A stretch of DNA of 64,000 nucleotides from Hominisplanchenecus_A murintestinalis (GCF_943193015.1 NZ_CALPCM010000011.1:29449-93448), one strand, 5' to 3'; counted from the stretch's first letter, positions 1-9,396 are shown. The notes: generated from the sequence alone by a model not told the origin. Numbers and translations: made by a program.

Positions 1-1613
1 TCTAACACCGGGTCAAGACCACGGATAAAAATTAAACACTTGGCATTATCCATTTTCCTCACTTCATCCGGTGTCATAATCTCACGACCGAGCACATCAT
101 AATTCCGGCTTGAACTTCCCTGTCTTCCCCGTGATTCTCCAGTTGATTTTTTATCAATCGTTGCCTTTCCAAGCAGCTTTGAGATATACTCATGCGTGCT
201 CTGCTCATTGCCACCAAGATATACCAGAGTATCGCAGTTGCCCGGTATCGTTTCCCAAGTATCCTTAAAGAGTGCCTTGATCTGAGCAAGGTTCTGTATA
301 ATGATAACACTCGATATCTCACGGCTTCTCATCGTAGAAAGCAAAGAACAGTAATCATCCGGAAGTGCGACATTTGAAAACTCATCAAGCATAAAAGTCA
401 CATGGATTGGCAGCCTGCCACCATAATTAAAGTCTGCCTGATAATATAGTTCTTGAAATATCTGCGTATAAAGCATCCCAATAATGAAGTTATAGGACTT
501 GTCGCTATCCGGTATCACACAGAATAGTGCTGTCTTCGTGTGTCCGTCATTGCTGACTCCCGTGCCAAGCTCCGCAAGATTTAAGTCATCTTTTGATAAC
601 AGACGAAGAACCTGCTTATTCTCCAGCTTTGCAAGCCTTGAATTTGCCGATATGATAATGGAACGAATGGTATCACCGGCTCCTCTCATGCACTTTTTGT
701 ACTGCTTTACCGCAGGATGGTTACTTCCCAGCGGAGAAGTATGCTCCAGAAAGGACATCTGTTTATCCAGTTCTGACGGCTTATCCTTTTCCGTGACTTC
801 TGCCTTACCGATTAGCTCCATGACCGTAGCCATATTTCTCGTGGCAATCGGACATTCAAGCCACACATAATAGAAAAGAGACTGCAAAAACAGCCCCTCT
901 GCCTTGTCCCAGAATGGATCACTTGACGATGCATTCTTAGGTGTTGTATTAGACATGATATTTGTTACCAGCTTTACCACATCCGTTTCTTCCCTCAAAT
1001 ATACAAACGGATTATAGCAATCACTCTTATCCATCTCCAAAAGATTGATAACCTTCACATTATAACCATTCTCCTTTAACATCTCACCTTCCGAACGGAG
1101 AATCTCCCCCTTTGGATCCGTAATAATAAAAGACGAATTTCTCTGCATCAGATTTGGCTTTACTTCATAGAAAGTCTTTCCTGCACCGGAGCCTCCAATA
1201 ATCAGAACATTGTTATTAAGTTTCGTGCGTCTGGTATCAAGGCTCATGCGGACATTCTGGCTGAGTATCCTGTTTTTTGCTTCATCCGTGTCCCGTATAA
1301 CCTTGTTTACTTCTTTTGGCGTGGCGAGCCTTGCCGTTCCATGCTCCCTGCCCGGCATCATTTTCCTCTGACTGGTATAATACATCAACATTATCATAGC
1401 AAATATGCCCTCTGCTATGCAAACAGCTTTTAAAGTGCTCTCATTATAATAATCCCTAAGCGGGTAGCTTAGCACTTGTGTCATGTTATTTACGAAATCA
1501 CCAAACTCAATGCCCTGATGCCACGCACCATTTACCAGATATCCGGCATAAGCCGCAAATAAGGCACCTATGATAATCAGAGGAATGGATGGCTTCTTTT
1601 TAGTCGTTTTCAA
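1..1613 (-). CDS. virD4: VirD4/TraG-type coupling ATPase, partial at window edge
   Basis: This is the type IV coupling protein that brings the relaxase-DNA complex to the mating channel at the inner membrane. The reading frame is open from a TTG at 1613 (preceded by AAGAGGTG) to base 1 with no stop, so the C-terminus is missing and about 537 codons are seen. Two hydrophobic segments lie in the first 75 residues. A Walker A GGSGAGKT is followed by a Walker B-like ITDPKGEI. Later blocks include SDPFWDKAEG and, at the edge, CLIFIRGLDPVL. It starts just after the PcfB-like gene and resembles the second VirD4 in element B block by block. The family assignment is firm; the TTG start is inferred. 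Confidence 0.9.
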   Translation of the reverse strand, partial: MKTTKKKPSIPLIIIGALFAAYAGYLVNGAWHQGIEFGDFVNNMTQVLSYPLRDYYNESTLKAVCIAEGIFAMIMLMYYTSQRKMMPGREHGTARLATPKEVNKVIRDTDEAKNRILSQNVRMSLDTRRTKLNNNVLIIGGSGAGKTFYEVKPNLMQRNSSFIITDPKGEILRSEGEMLKENGYNVKVINLLEMDKSDCYNPFVYLREETDVVKLVTNIMSNTTPKNASSSDPFWDKAEGLFLQSLFYYVWLECPIATRNMATVMELIGKAEVTEKDKPSELDKQMSFLEHTSPLGSNHPAVKQYKKCMRGAGDTIRSIIISANSRLAKLENKQVLRLLSKDDLNLAELGTGVSNDGHTKTALFCVIPDSDKSYNFIIGMLYTQIFQELYYQADFNYGGRLPIHVTFMLDEFSNVALPDDYCSLLSTMRSREISSVIIIQNLAQIKALFKDTWETIPGNCDTLVYLGGNEQSTHEYISKLLGKATIDKKSTGESRGRQGSSSRNYDVLGREIMTPDEVRKMDNAKCLIFIRGLDPVL

Positions 1614-1619
1614 ACCTCA

Positions 1620-2711
1620 TCACCTCTTTCTGACCTGTGTACCTCTTATCACATTCTGCTTCATCTCTTTTTCAAAGTGCTCACGGATTCCCGAAGCTAC
1701 CGCATCATAGTGTTCCCGATACAGGTCTATTCCCTTGATAGTCTCTATGACCCTGTTATCTTTGGAATAAATCTTATAATCCTTATTGCGGTCCAGATAA
1801 GAAAGAATTGTCTTACCATTATAAATCTCCATAATGTCTGACTTATTAATCCAGATATACCTTGCACCAGTCTTATATGTACCGGGAATCAGCGTCTTTA
1901 CTGCATGATCATTCTCATCAATCACCATCTTTTTTGCAATCGTGATATCCATAAGATTTGTATTCTTTGACGCTGCTATGGTACGCATACGGTCCGTAAG
2001 CTCCCGAAAACGGTTGACCTTTGCATCTATAGAGTCCGAATCCATGATTACCTTATACTGTCCTGCTTCGTCCGGCTTATCGACGACACCGATTTTTAAT
2101 AATTCTGCCAGTGCCTCCTTTACCATATCCTTATCAATGGACAGATCTTTTTTAATTCCGTCCACACTGATGCTTTGCTTATCTTTAGCATACTGTCCGA
2201 CTTTTTTTATCAGGCTGTCAAGATTTGCATCAGCGTGGACATCATGGTTTCCCGACTTTTCTTTTTTTAAGAATTTATCAAATACGCCAAGTGCCTTATC
2301 ATCGGTCTCCTCCAAAAATTTGTCCATGCTTTTTATCGACATCGTATCTGATTTTAACTTACCGATGAGCATATTGACCCTCGGTGTTGCCTCGCTGTGG
2401 AAAAGAACTTCAACCTTGCCTTCCCTTCCCATATCAGGCATAACGGAATACAAAATCCCATACTTTTTAGCGAGCTTCTGAACCTTTGACAAATCCTGTT
2501 TATTAAACTCTAAAACCTGCAAGTCCCCACCACGCATCAAAAGCTGTTTCATTGAAGTCTTACCCATGCTTTTCTCAAAATTGAGCATTCCGTATATGAA
2601 CTTCATTGTCCTTTGCATCATACCGATCGAAGCACTTCCAACCTTCATTGCGATCTCCATGCCCTCAAATCCAACACGGATAATCTGTACTGCATCACTA
2701 ATCTCTGACAT
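1620..2711 (-). CDS. PcfB-like (DUF3801) conjugation accessory protein
   Basis: The 363-residue protein begins with the EGMEIAMKVGSASIG / KSMGKTSMKQLLMRGGDLQV pattern and a KYGILYSV segment typical of DUF3801/PcfB proteins, which sit between relaxase and coupling protein genes in Gram-positive conjugative elements. The element B counterpart (39056-39901) has the parallel EGFEVAAKITGAGAKN and KYGVLYCVLAD segments. This copy is longer, with an added C-terminal region (about 170-363) that includes a possible winged-helix-like stretch near 180-225. It shares its first bases with the stop of the upstream coiled-coil gene, so the two are translationally coupled. The exact role is unproven; PcfB is thought to help substrate docking. 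Confidence 0.75.
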   Translation of the reverse strand: MSEISDAVQIIRVGFEGMEIAMKVGSASIGMMQRTMKFIYGMLNFEKSMGKTSMKQLLMRGGDLQVLEFNKQDLSKVQKLAKKYGILYSVMPDMGREGKVEVLFHSEATPRVNMLIGKLKSDTMSIKSMDKFLEETDDKALGVFDKFLKKEKSGNHDVHADANLDSLIKKVGQYAKDKQSISVDGIKKDLSIDKDMVKEALAELLKIGVVDKPDEAGQYKVIMDSDSIDAKVNRFRELTDRMRTIAASKNTNLMDITIAKKMVIDENDHAVKTLIPGTYKTGARYIWINKSDIMEIYNGKTILSYLDRNKDYKIYSKDNRVIETIKGIDLYREHYDAVASGIREHFEKEMKQNVIRGTQVRKR

Positions 2712-3949
2712 TATTCTTCACCGCCCTTCGCTGCGGCAACTACATTGATAATGCCATGCATCTCTTCCGGAGGAAGGTTTGCATCCAACAGCTCCTGTAC
2801 TTCTGCTTCTTCGAGATGATTCTGATAGGCATACATGACTTCTGAAAGCTGTTCTCCGGAGTACCTGCCCTCAATCATCCTTGTAAGAAGCGTCTTAGCC
2901 GGTCCCTTTGGTAAAAACTTAGACATCAGTGCCGAAAGACCGGACTGTGATTTTTTCTCATCACGCTCCACCTGTAACGGAATCTGCTTTCCATTTGGCA
3001 TCGTAACATTCATGGTATAGTTGGCTGTATGATTTGCTTTGTTTTCTGAAACAACAGATTTTCCTGTCTCACTGACAGAAGATTTGCCGGCAGATTGATT
3101 AACTTCTCCATTAGAATTATTTTCTGTCTTCATCCTCTCTATCTCCTCCCGTAATTTTTTTATCTCCTCATCCTTTTGGAACAATTCCTTAATCCGTATA
3201 TCCACATCCACCTGCAGGGAATGAATCTGTTTTTCTTTCTCGTTTACCACACCCGAAGCAGCTGATAAATCCTTTTTAGAATCCGCAAGCTGGCTCTCAA
3301 GATTAGTAATCCTGTCATTAAGAAACTTCTCCGTTTCCTTGTCATGCAATGAATTTCTTAACTCCTCATCCCGCTTATCCATACGTTCAAACTGCATCTG
3401 CATAGTATTGGAAAAGGTATCCATCACCATCTTCATGGATTCTATAAAATCTTTACCGCTAATTGCTCCACTGCCGGCAGATGCAGTTTTATCCACAGTA
3501 TCTGAGGCTTCTGTCGCATTATCATCCATATTCCCTTCAGTAATGTCAGTCTCTGCCGGTTTCTCCTTTGTATCTGCCATCCGTTCCTTAACCTGCTTAA
3601 AAGTCTCGGTAATGTCATGCCCGGTACGGAATTCATCCAATACTTCCTTAATCACAGAAATCTCTGTACCAGACTCATACTCGCTGACTACAGCAGCAAA
3701 CTGGGCCTCCTTATAACGATGATCAACCATGCCCGAAATCATTTCAAAAGGAATTCCAAGACGAAAGCCTTTGGAAATAAGTAATCTCTCCTTTTGTTTC
3801 AGTCTTCTGACTTTATAGATTGAAACCTGTTCCACACTAAGTCCGGCTTCAAAATCATCCTTTGCCTGTTTTATGACATCCTCATCATAATTCTTATTTT
3901 TGAAAAAACTGATAAGTTCTTCCTGCTTTGCTTTACCTTCCATAATCAA
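2711..3949 (-). CDS. Coiled-coil protein of unknown function in the mob operon
   Basis: The 412-residue product is highly charged. Its first 120 residues are helical with short repeats of the kind IKQAKDDFEAGLSVEQV and RLGIPFEMISGMV. Residues about 180-285 form a long coiled coil (heptad-rich, with KEKQIHSLQVDVDIRIKELF). A Ser/Thr/Asn-rich linker follows, then a compact C-terminal domain ending in NVVAAAKGGEE. There is no signal peptide or membrane segment. It lies between relaxase and PcfB-like genes, where relaxosome or docking accessory factors are usual, so a structural role in relaxosome assembly is possible but not shown. A start at Met3 (EGKAKQEEL) is an alternative. No family recognised. 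Confidence 0.6.
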   Translation of the reverse strand: MIMEGKAKQEELISFFKNKNYDEDVIKQAKDDFEAGLSVEQVSIYKVRRLKQKERLLISKGFRLGIPFEMISGMVDHRYKEAQFAAVVSEYESGTEISVIKEVLDEFRTGHDITETFKQVKERMADTKEKPAETDITEGNMDDNATEASDTVDKTASAGSGAISGKDFIESMKMVMDTFSNTMQMQFERMDKRDEELRNSLHDKETEKFLNDRITNLESQLADSKKDLSAASGVVNEKEKQIHSLQVDVDIRIKELFQKDEEIKKLREEIERMKTENNSNGEVNQSAGKSSVSETGKSVVSENKANHTANYTMNVTMPNGKQIPLQVERDEKKSQSGLSALMSKFLPKGPAKTLLTRMIEGRYSGEQLSEVMYAYQNHLEEAEVQELLDANLPPEEMHGIINVVAAAKGGEE

Positions 3950-3969
3950 CCTCCTCGCAAAAAAACAGC

Positions 3970-5394
3970 CTATCTCTTAGGCTGTCTGCCGATCAAATCA
4001 TTTTTAACAACGGAAACCTGCTCCTGCTCATTCTCTTTTATGAGACTTTCAGCAATACGGATTTCTCTGTTTGTTTCCTTTGCCTCCTCACGAAATGACA
4101 CATTTCTTATTTTGTAGTGCTCTCTTAACTCCGTAAGTTCTTTAATTGTATAACCCTCATCGTTGATCTCATTTTCAATACGCTTATATTCTTCATGCTC
4201 GTCACCAAAAAAGCTGTCGCCATTTTGATATGTGACCTCTGCCGCCTGAAGCTGCTCAATCCTCTCCAGTTTTCTAAAAAGCATGTTGAATCTCGCATAT
4301 TGCTTATAATGCTTGCTGCGGTCTTTGGAACGCTCCGCTTTTTTATCCTGCAATTCCTCATGCACCCGATTGAGATCTTCCATGGAATGGATTTCATACT
4401 TACTCAAAAACATATACTGCCTGTGAAGCTTATACATCTTCCGTATCTCATCCCGATACCTATATGCCTGACTATAGGGACGCTGCTTTAATTTCCCAAT
4501 ACGATAAAGCCTTGCAAAATACCGTCTCTGCATACCGGACAGTTTTGCCCGCTTCAGGTGATACGGAATGACCACTTTAAGAATCCTCATTTCGGAATGA
4601 TTCTCCTGATAATGCTTCATATCCTCCGTCACGATCCGCCTCTTTAAGATCTCCTCCGTATAATCTTCTCCGAACCGGTAGCATCTCCTGTATCTTGATA
4701 GTCCCGGAGGTCTAACGGCAAAGTATTTATTCTGTTTGACTTCATAGCCCCTGCCTTTTAACAAGGCAACAAACTCATCAAAATCTGATGCCTCTAATAC
4801 ACAAGCATCCAAATCTCTCTTTATCATGTCAGACCACATAAACCTGCCGTCCCTGCTGTCTTTCCACTCCGTATAATTCTCCGATGGCTCAGCCTCCTCT
4901 CTATCAATGGAGATAGTGGAAAGTCCATATTCTTCACATAGCCTGTTGGTAATCGGCTGCATGTATTTTGCCCAGTCACCTTTCTCATAACGGAACTTTT
5001 TCCCTGTCAGAAAATTAACGCTGTTGAATACGATATGTCCATGAATATGTGCTGTATTATCATGCACAGCATAGACCGCCTGGTATTCGTTCTTCAGATA
5101 CTCATTCACAAATTTACCTACAAGCTCATAAGCCGTCGGAGCATCAATTTCTCCCTCCTCAAATGAAATGATGATATGATAGCCCTGCCGCTTCTCAGTT
5201 TTTCCAAACTGTACCTTGGTTGACTTCATCTGCTCATATGCAAATGGTATCTGACAGTTTACGCTTCCCGTATAAAGCGTTTCCCCGGTCTTTTCCGAAG
5301 CAAGGATATAATTCAGGCTATGCTTTAAATGCCTGCCAGGATCACCGTACTGGCTCTCCTTCATATAAAGAATCTTAGTGATCGCCAATATCAT
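3970..5394 (-). CDS. Relaxase, MobP-type (MobA/VirD2 superfamily)
   Basis: The protein nicks oriT and pilots the transferred strand. The 474 residues contain the three-histidine metal motif around 111-120 (HDNTAHIHGH), followed by IVFNSVN. An upstream segment near 21-30 (RHLKHSLNYI) may hold the catalytic Tyr30. The C-terminal half is basic and helical, as in other MobP2-like relaxases. The ATG overlaps the end of the MobC-like gene by 20 bases, which suggests coupled translation. It pairs with the oriT-like region at about 6411-6540. It differs clearly in sequence from the element B relaxase, so the two elements probably recognise different nick sites. Confidence 0.88.
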   Translation of the reverse strand: MILAITKILYMKESQYGDPGRHLKHSLNYILASEKTGETLYTGSVNCQIPFAYEQMKSTKVQFGKTEKRQGYHIIISFEEGEIDAPTAYELVGKFVNEYLKNEYQAVYAVHDNTAHIHGHIVFNSVNFLTGKKFRYEKGDWAKYMQPITNRLCEEYGLSTISIDREEAEPSENYTEWKDSRDGRFMWSDMIKRDLDACVLEASDFDEFVALLKGRGYEVKQNKYFAVRPPGLSRYRRCYRFGEDYTEEILKRRIVTEDMKHYQENHSEMRILKVVIPYHLKRAKLSGMQRRYFARLYRIGKLKQRPYSQAYRYRDEIRKMYKLHRQYMFLSKYEIHSMEDLNRVHEELQDKKAERSKDRSKHYKQYARFNMLFRKLERIEQLQAAEVTYQNGDSFFGDEHEEYKRIENEINDEGYTIKELTELREHYKIRNVSFREEAKETNREIRIAESLIKENEQEQVSVVKNDLIGRQPKR

Positions 5395-5698
5395 TCACCG
5401 CCCTGTTCACAACTTCATTCAGTTTCTGCATATAAGCCAAGAGCCTTGTCTTATCGCCGTCTGAATAAAGCATGGAATTATTGTTATGGACGATTTCATT
5501 AATATTTACGCCAATCCGGTTCACCTCATTGATAAGGCTGTTTAGCATATGCCTGATTTCCGGGTAATCCTTGGGACGCTGTGTGATAAGCAACCTGATA
5601 AATTCGGATTCCGTCATACCAAGCTCCGATACTTTCGCCTGAAGTTCCTCATTCTGCTCCTCCGTCAGCCGGTACGCCTTACGCAAATTCATAGCCAT
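5375..5698 (-). CDS. mobC: MobC-like relaxosome accessory protein
   Basis: This 107-residue protein is the expected oriT-binding helper of the relaxase. The N-terminus (KAYRLTEEQNEELQAKVSEL then TESEFIRLLI) reads as a ribbon-helix-helix DNA-binding fold. The C-terminal segment NRIGVNINEIVHNNNS is the characteristic MobC block. It overlaps the relaxase start and is followed by it directly, the standard mobC-relaxase arrangement. Length and gene order match the family. It acts in the cytoplasm at oriT. Confidence 0.85.
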   Translation of the reverse strand: MAMNLRKAYRLTEEQNEELQAKVSELGMTESEFIRLLITQRPKDYPEIRHMLNSLINEVNRIGVNINEIVHNNNSMLYSDGDKTRLLAYMQKLNEVVNRAVNDIGDH

Positions 5699-6376
5699 TT
5701 ATCTCGCCCCCTTTGCCTCCTCCTTATCATGATCAAAGGATTCCTGCTTTATATCAACTTTATCTGATACAACAATGTGGTCATCTGATATTGCGTCCTC
5801 TTTAGCTGCATCTTCCTGCGTCTCATTATGCTGCTCTTCCTTAGGATGCTCCGCCGGTTCTGCTTTTGCTACCGTCCCGTAAGCCGCATCCTCTGAAACA
5901 ATCTGGTTCTCATACATAGGGATGTTATAAACCGGAACAAGATTAAACTTCTCACAAAGCCCTGTACATATTCGATCCGCAACTACCCCTACCTTTCTTC
6001 CATACTTCGTTTGATAGAAGATTTTATCGAGAATCCACTTGTCCTTTTTTAACTCTTCTAACTTCTTCCGGGTTTTACACTTATGGACAAAATCGGACTC
6101 TGCCTTTACAGCTTCTTCCGCTTGATAAATCTCCTCATAGTTATACTCACACACCAGATCCACAACATCATCAAATGTTGTCTCTTCTGCCTCCTTACCC
6201 TCCATACACAGATACAACTTTCCATCCTTATCTCCAAAAAGCTGCACCCGGTGCCCTGACAGATTGTTAAGAATAATCTGTGCACCTTTCTTTTGTATCT
6301 TCACAGGACTGTCCACCGTCCTTAAGAAGGTTATCAGTCCGTCTGTTGAATCAATAGAATTTGCCGTCTCATTCAT
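5699..6376 (-). CDS. Unknown protein upstream of mobC
   Basis: The 225-residue product is acidic, especially in its last 60 residues (Glu/Asp/Ala-rich, with little predicted structure). The middle (about 95-150) is lysine-rich and includes KLEELKKDKWILDKIFYQTKYGRK. No signal peptide or membrane helix is seen. It is the first gene of the mob operon after the oriT-like region and ends right at the MobC-like start. A relaxosome-associated role is only inferred from position. No family recognised. Confidence 0.6.
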   Translation of the reverse strand: MNETANSIDSTDGLITFLRTVDSPVKIQKKGAQIILNNLSGHRVQLFGDKDGKLYLCMEGKEAEETTFDDVVDLVCEYNYEEIYQAEEAVKAESDFVHKCKTRKKLEELKKDKWILDKIFYQTKYGRKVGVVADRICTGLCEKFNLVPVYNIPMYENQIVSEDAAYGTVAKAEPAEHPKEEQHNETQEDAAKEDAISDDHIVVSDKVDIKQESFDHDKEEAKGAR

Positions 6377-6410
6377 AGAAAAAATTCCTCCTTTTTATCC
6401 GTAATGAAAT

Positions 6411-6540
6411 TGCTTGGAACCCCTGCCTGCCACAGCAAAGGTATTTTCAATCTGATACTGCCAGATACGCATTTTGTTCGACTATCGTCTCAAAAATGCA
6501 TCCGGTTAGTGGGCTTTGCCCCCTAAAACCCCCGATTATC
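6411..6540. other. Probable oriT of element A
   Basis: The non-coding stretch just upstream of the mob genes contains an imperfect inverted repeat at 6506-6526 (TTAGTGGGC, 3-base loop, GCCCCCTAA), followed on the plus strand by AAACCCCC. Element B has an equivalent hairpin, TTAGGGGA-ACTG-TCCCCTAA, in the same place upstream of its mobC. Paired position and shape point to the transfer origin. The nick site itself cannot be read from sequence alone. Confidence 0.55.
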
Positions 6541-6552
6541 ATAAAAATATGA

Positions 6553-6706
6553 TTTGGGTCACACTATGCACCCAAAAAACACCATTTTGGGTCACAGCCG
6601 GGTGCAGAATCAGCCTGTTTGGGTGCACTATGCACCCAAAAAACACCATTCCGGGTCACAGCCGGGTACAGATTTAGCCTGTTTGGGTGCTGCATGCACC
6701 CAAATC
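6553..6706. repeat. Tandem 64-65 bp repeats with palindromic cores
   Basis: Two full units start at 6553 and 6618, and a partial third starts at 6682. Each starts TTTGGGTG/TCA and carries a near-palindrome; unit two has the perfect arms GGGTGCA-CTA-TGCACCC. Units share the tail CACCATT..GGGTCACAGCCGGGT. The repeat lies between the primase stop and the oriT-like hairpin. It is likely a binding array for a relaxosome or replication protein, although a transcriptional role is possible. Confidence 0.7.
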
Positions 6707-7649
6707 ACCTTGCCCCTTTTGAATCCACCCGTGCCTTTCCATGTGCATAGTTTCTGATAAAATCGTTATAATCCTTACACCCATCCGGTGGAAAGGATAT
6801 GTCCGTCCGGTATCCCAGCCTGATATACTTCTCTGCTAATTTATAAGAAGCATTCCTGCCCGCTTCATCATTATCTAAGCGAAAACCTATATTTCGGATT
6901 TTCGGATTGTCTCCCAGATACTGCTGTAACGGATTGTCTGCTGTCATCCCAAGTGCAAGCATATGAACCTGCGGCCTGCGATACATCTCAAAGTAACTCA
7001 TCAGGTCGATTGCCGCCTCAAACACCAGAACGGTATCACTGTCATTCTCCACATGGAACGCATAGCGTTTATCATTGCCTGCGACATCGCATTTAAAAAT
7101 CTTTCCTTTGCCGTCATTTGTTCCTCTCATGCTTGCAAATCTTGCCTTTCCCGCTTTGTCATAACCAACAAAGATGACATTGTGGTATGGCTCTGATTCA
7201 TAAATCAGTTTCCTGTCGATAAACCACCGGACTGTCTCCCCGGATAATCCTCGCTCTTCCGTGAGATACCTCATTATCCTCAGATTGTTCGACGAAGATG
7301 GTGGAAGTAAAAACGGCTTCTGCTCCTTTTCGACCGGAGCAGAACCCACAGCCTGAACCGTCATATTCCCGCCCTGTCCTGAAAAATCAAGAAGATAATC
7401 CACCGCTTCCCCTATGTCCATGCCGCCAAACTCCATCATGAAATCAATCTGGCTTCCTCCGGTAATCCCTGTACTGGACTTTCCGGACCACCTGTACCAA
7501 TGATTATCCGGATAAATCCGTATCGAATCCATTTCCTTTATCGTATAAAGTTTTCCGACACGCTTTATTGTATATCCCATAGCAGATGCCACAGCCTTTA
7601 AGTCAACGCTTTTTGCCATCTCTAACTCGCTCTTCGTGAACATTCCCAT
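6705..7649 (-). CDS. DUF3991/Toprim primase-like protein
   Basis: The 314-residue protein belongs to the ICE- and plasmid-borne primase-like family. An N-terminal zinc-finger-like/DUF3991 region (MAKSVDLKAVASAMGYTIKR.., WYRWSGKSSTG) is followed by a Toprim-like region with VLVFEAAIDLMSYFEMY and the acidic RLDNDEAGRNASYKLAEKY segment. It probably primes or processes transferred single-stranded DNA. An ATG at 7649 with GGAG upstream is preferred over the in-frame TTG at 7685. It overlaps the end of the RadC-like gene by 47 bases. Element B has a homologue at 42224-43213. Confidence 0.78.
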   Translation of the reverse strand: MGMFTKSELEMAKSVDLKAVASAMGYTIKRVGKLYTIKEMDSIRIYPDNHWYRWSGKSSTGITGGSQIDFMMEFGGMDIGEAVDYLLDFSGQGGNMTVQAVGSAPVEKEQKPFLLPPSSSNNLRIMRYLTEERGLSGETVRWFIDRKLIYESEPYHNVIFVGYDKAGKARFASMRGTNDGKGKIFKCDVAGNDKRYAFHVENDSDTVLVFEAAIDLMSYFEMYRRPQVHMLALGMTADNPLQQYLGDNPKIRNIGFRLDNDEAGRNASYKLAEKYIRLGYRTDISFPPDGCKDYNDFIRNYAHGKARVDSKGAR

Positions 7650-8220
7650 AGCCAAGTGTCTCCTTTCTCCAGTCCGCTGCAACAATTCCCTTTGGCACTT
7701 CTTCCGCTACTCTTTGGAATTTCAGCGTATCGAGAAGATCTGAATATACCACATGATGATCAAACACAACTGTACCTTTCTCGTGCATACTGTAAAAAAC
7801 CTTATTATCACCACCGACAATCACATGATCCAGTAAAGGTATTCCCATAAGCGAGAATACCTCTACCAGCCTGTGCGTAAGTGATATATCCGTCTTTGAC
7901 GGTTCAAGGTTACCGGATGGATGGTTGTGAACGATAATGACATTCGCTGCATTGGAAAGTATGCTTGATTTTAAGAGTTCCCTCGGCTCTGCCAGTGCAC
8001 CGTTAATTGTGCCCACACTGGCAAAGTTCACATTGATTGGTGTACCGTCAGTCTTTAAATTAACCACCGCCACCACTTCCCTGTCAAAGTCAGACATCAC
8101 ATTGCCGAGGGCCTCTATCGCTGTTTCCGGCGTATTGATTTTTATTTTGGAAAACACAGGTGCATCCTTCACAAGCCGGATGCTGACAACTTCGAGCTTA
8201 AATGCCCTCTCTCCTATCAT
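7603..8220 (-). CDS. radC: RadC-like JAB/MPN domain protein
   Basis: The 205-residue product has the JAB metal motif: HNHPSG at 98-103 and an Asp at about 111 (HxHx10D form), typical of RadC proteins on mobile elements. Known RadC-family members are putative metal-dependent peptidases or isopeptidases whose role in conjugation or restriction avoidance is unsettled. The start at 8220 is chosen because AGAGGAGG lies six bases upstream; an ATG at 8226 would leave no spacing. It overlaps the small 42-residue ORF upstream, so translation is coupled. The N-terminal helix-hairpin-helix of chromosomal RadC is absent, as usual for mobile copies. Confidence 0.82.
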   Translation of the reverse strand: MIGERAFKLEVVSIRLVKDAPVFSKIKINTPETAIEALGNVMSDFDREVVAVVNLKTDGTPINVNFASVGTINGALAEPRELLKSSILSNAANVIIVHNHPSGNLEPSKTDISLTHRLVEVFSLMGIPLLDHVIVGGDNKVFYSMHEKGTVVFDHHVVYSDLLDTLKFQRVAEEVPKGIVAADWRKETLGYGNVHEERVRDGKKR

Positions 8221-8326
8221 CTGCATCCTCCTCTCCGAGTTCGATCTCAAGCATCACGCCGTCAGGAATATCCGTTATCATTTCAATGAGTGTATTAATA
8301 TCATCAATCTCAACCACTTCCTCCAT
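8198..8326 (-). CDS. Small acidic protein (42 residues)
   Basis: The ORF begins at an ATG (8326) behind a strong AGGAGG with seven-base spacing and ends inside the start of the RadC-like gene. The product starts MEEVVEIDDINTL and is strongly acidic, ending in a run of Glu, Asp and Arg. There is no known family. Tight spacing to both neighbours and overlap with the RadC start suggest it is truly translated and couples translation to the RadC-like gene. Confidence 0.6.
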   Translation of the reverse strand: MEEVVEIDDINTLIEMITDIPDGVMLEIELGEEDADDRREGI

Positions 8327-8337
8327 CCCGGTACCTC

Positions 8338-9336
8338 CTATCGCTTCTGCTCTTTGTCATAAACAAGTTCAACCTCCGCTACAGCGTTTATGATGCCCTT
8401 ATTTGGCGTATCTGTAGCCATCGAGAGCTTTCTTGCATCCCTGTCATAGTGATATACCTGATTAGAAAGCCTTTCTGATACATCAACCACATCCATATTG
8501 ACCTGCTGTACCATCTCGGCAAGCTCTTCCGGATTCCCCATACTCGCAGGCACTGCAATCACCTCATGAATAGAGGAAGGCAGAATATACAGGTCATCAT
8601 TCATGCCCCTGGAAAGTTCATGAAGATTCTTTTCAAAGAGCATATTCACGGCACCGGAAACACCCTTATTGTTGGATATAATCCACATCATCTCTTTCTC
8701 TCCACGCATACCATCAAGAACCTGCTCCGCAACATCCTTTGGCATGCCTCCGTCTTCCGTAAGCATCCCGAATATCACCTGTGACATCGGCTTTACAACA
8801 GGCTGGAACAGCTTCGGTGTATTCTCGGCTGCAAGTTTGAATAACTGCTCCTCGCTCATGCCAATTTCTTCTGCAATTTGATTTGTGATCAGTGCACTTC
8901 CGATGCCCTTCTCATCATCGCTCACCATAATACGGTAAATGACCGAGGTATCATTGACCTCCCTGTGAGGTGCATTTTTCAGGATATCTTTATTCGATTC
9001 CGTATTGATGATCACCATGTAGATCTTATCCTTAGCACCATCTGTAAGCAGACTACCCGGAAGCAGCGGCATCTTCTCTGCCGCCTCGGTATAAATGTCT
9101 GCAAACTCCTTTATGGTAGCCTCTAAACCATCACTTTGCTTGAACCTTTCATACATATCATCCACATAAATCGTTGGAGCACCCTGCTCGCCTTTCTGAA
9201 GAATGCTGAGCCCGTCCTTGCTGCCGTTGATTTTATTGACCTTACGTATGGAAAGCGTTCCATTCCTGTACTTCTCCGGCATATAATCCATAAACTTATC
9301 ATTTACCAATTCCTTAAACATTGTGTAATCCATCAT
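8338..9336 (-). CDS. DUF5688-like protein
   Basis: This 332-residue protein starts MMDYTMFKELVNDKFMDYMP behind AAGGAGG. The later text, with VIYRIMVSDDEKGIGSALITNQI, EQLFKLAAENTPKLF and ELAEMVQQVNMDVVDVSERL, is the pattern of DUF5688 proteins common on clostridial ICEs. No enzyme motif, signal peptide or membrane segment is visible. An upstream in-frame start at 9414 would read through a terminator hairpin and is rejected. It is followed after a few bases by the 42-residue ORF. Function unknown. Confidence 0.7.
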   Translation of the reverse strand: MMDYTMFKELVNDKFMDYMPEKYRNGTLSIRKVNKINGSKDGLSILQKGEQGAPTIYVDDMYERFKQSDGLEATIKEFADIYTEAAEKMPLLPGSLLTDGAKDKIYMVIINTESNKDILKNAPHREVNDTSVIYRIMVSDDEKGIGSALITNQIAEEIGMSEEQLFKLAAENTPKLFQPVVKPMSQVIFGMLTEDGGMPKDVAEQVLDGMRGEKEMMWIISNNKGVSGAVNMLFEKNLHELSRGMNDDLYILPSSIHEVIAVPASMGNPEELAEMVQQVNMDVVDVSERLSNQVYHYDRDARKLSMATDTPNKGIINAVAEVELVYDKEQKR

Positions 9337-9396
9337 CTTATAATTCCTCCTTGCAATAAACAGCCACCAGCCAAGGCTGACCCCCGGCATGATGGC

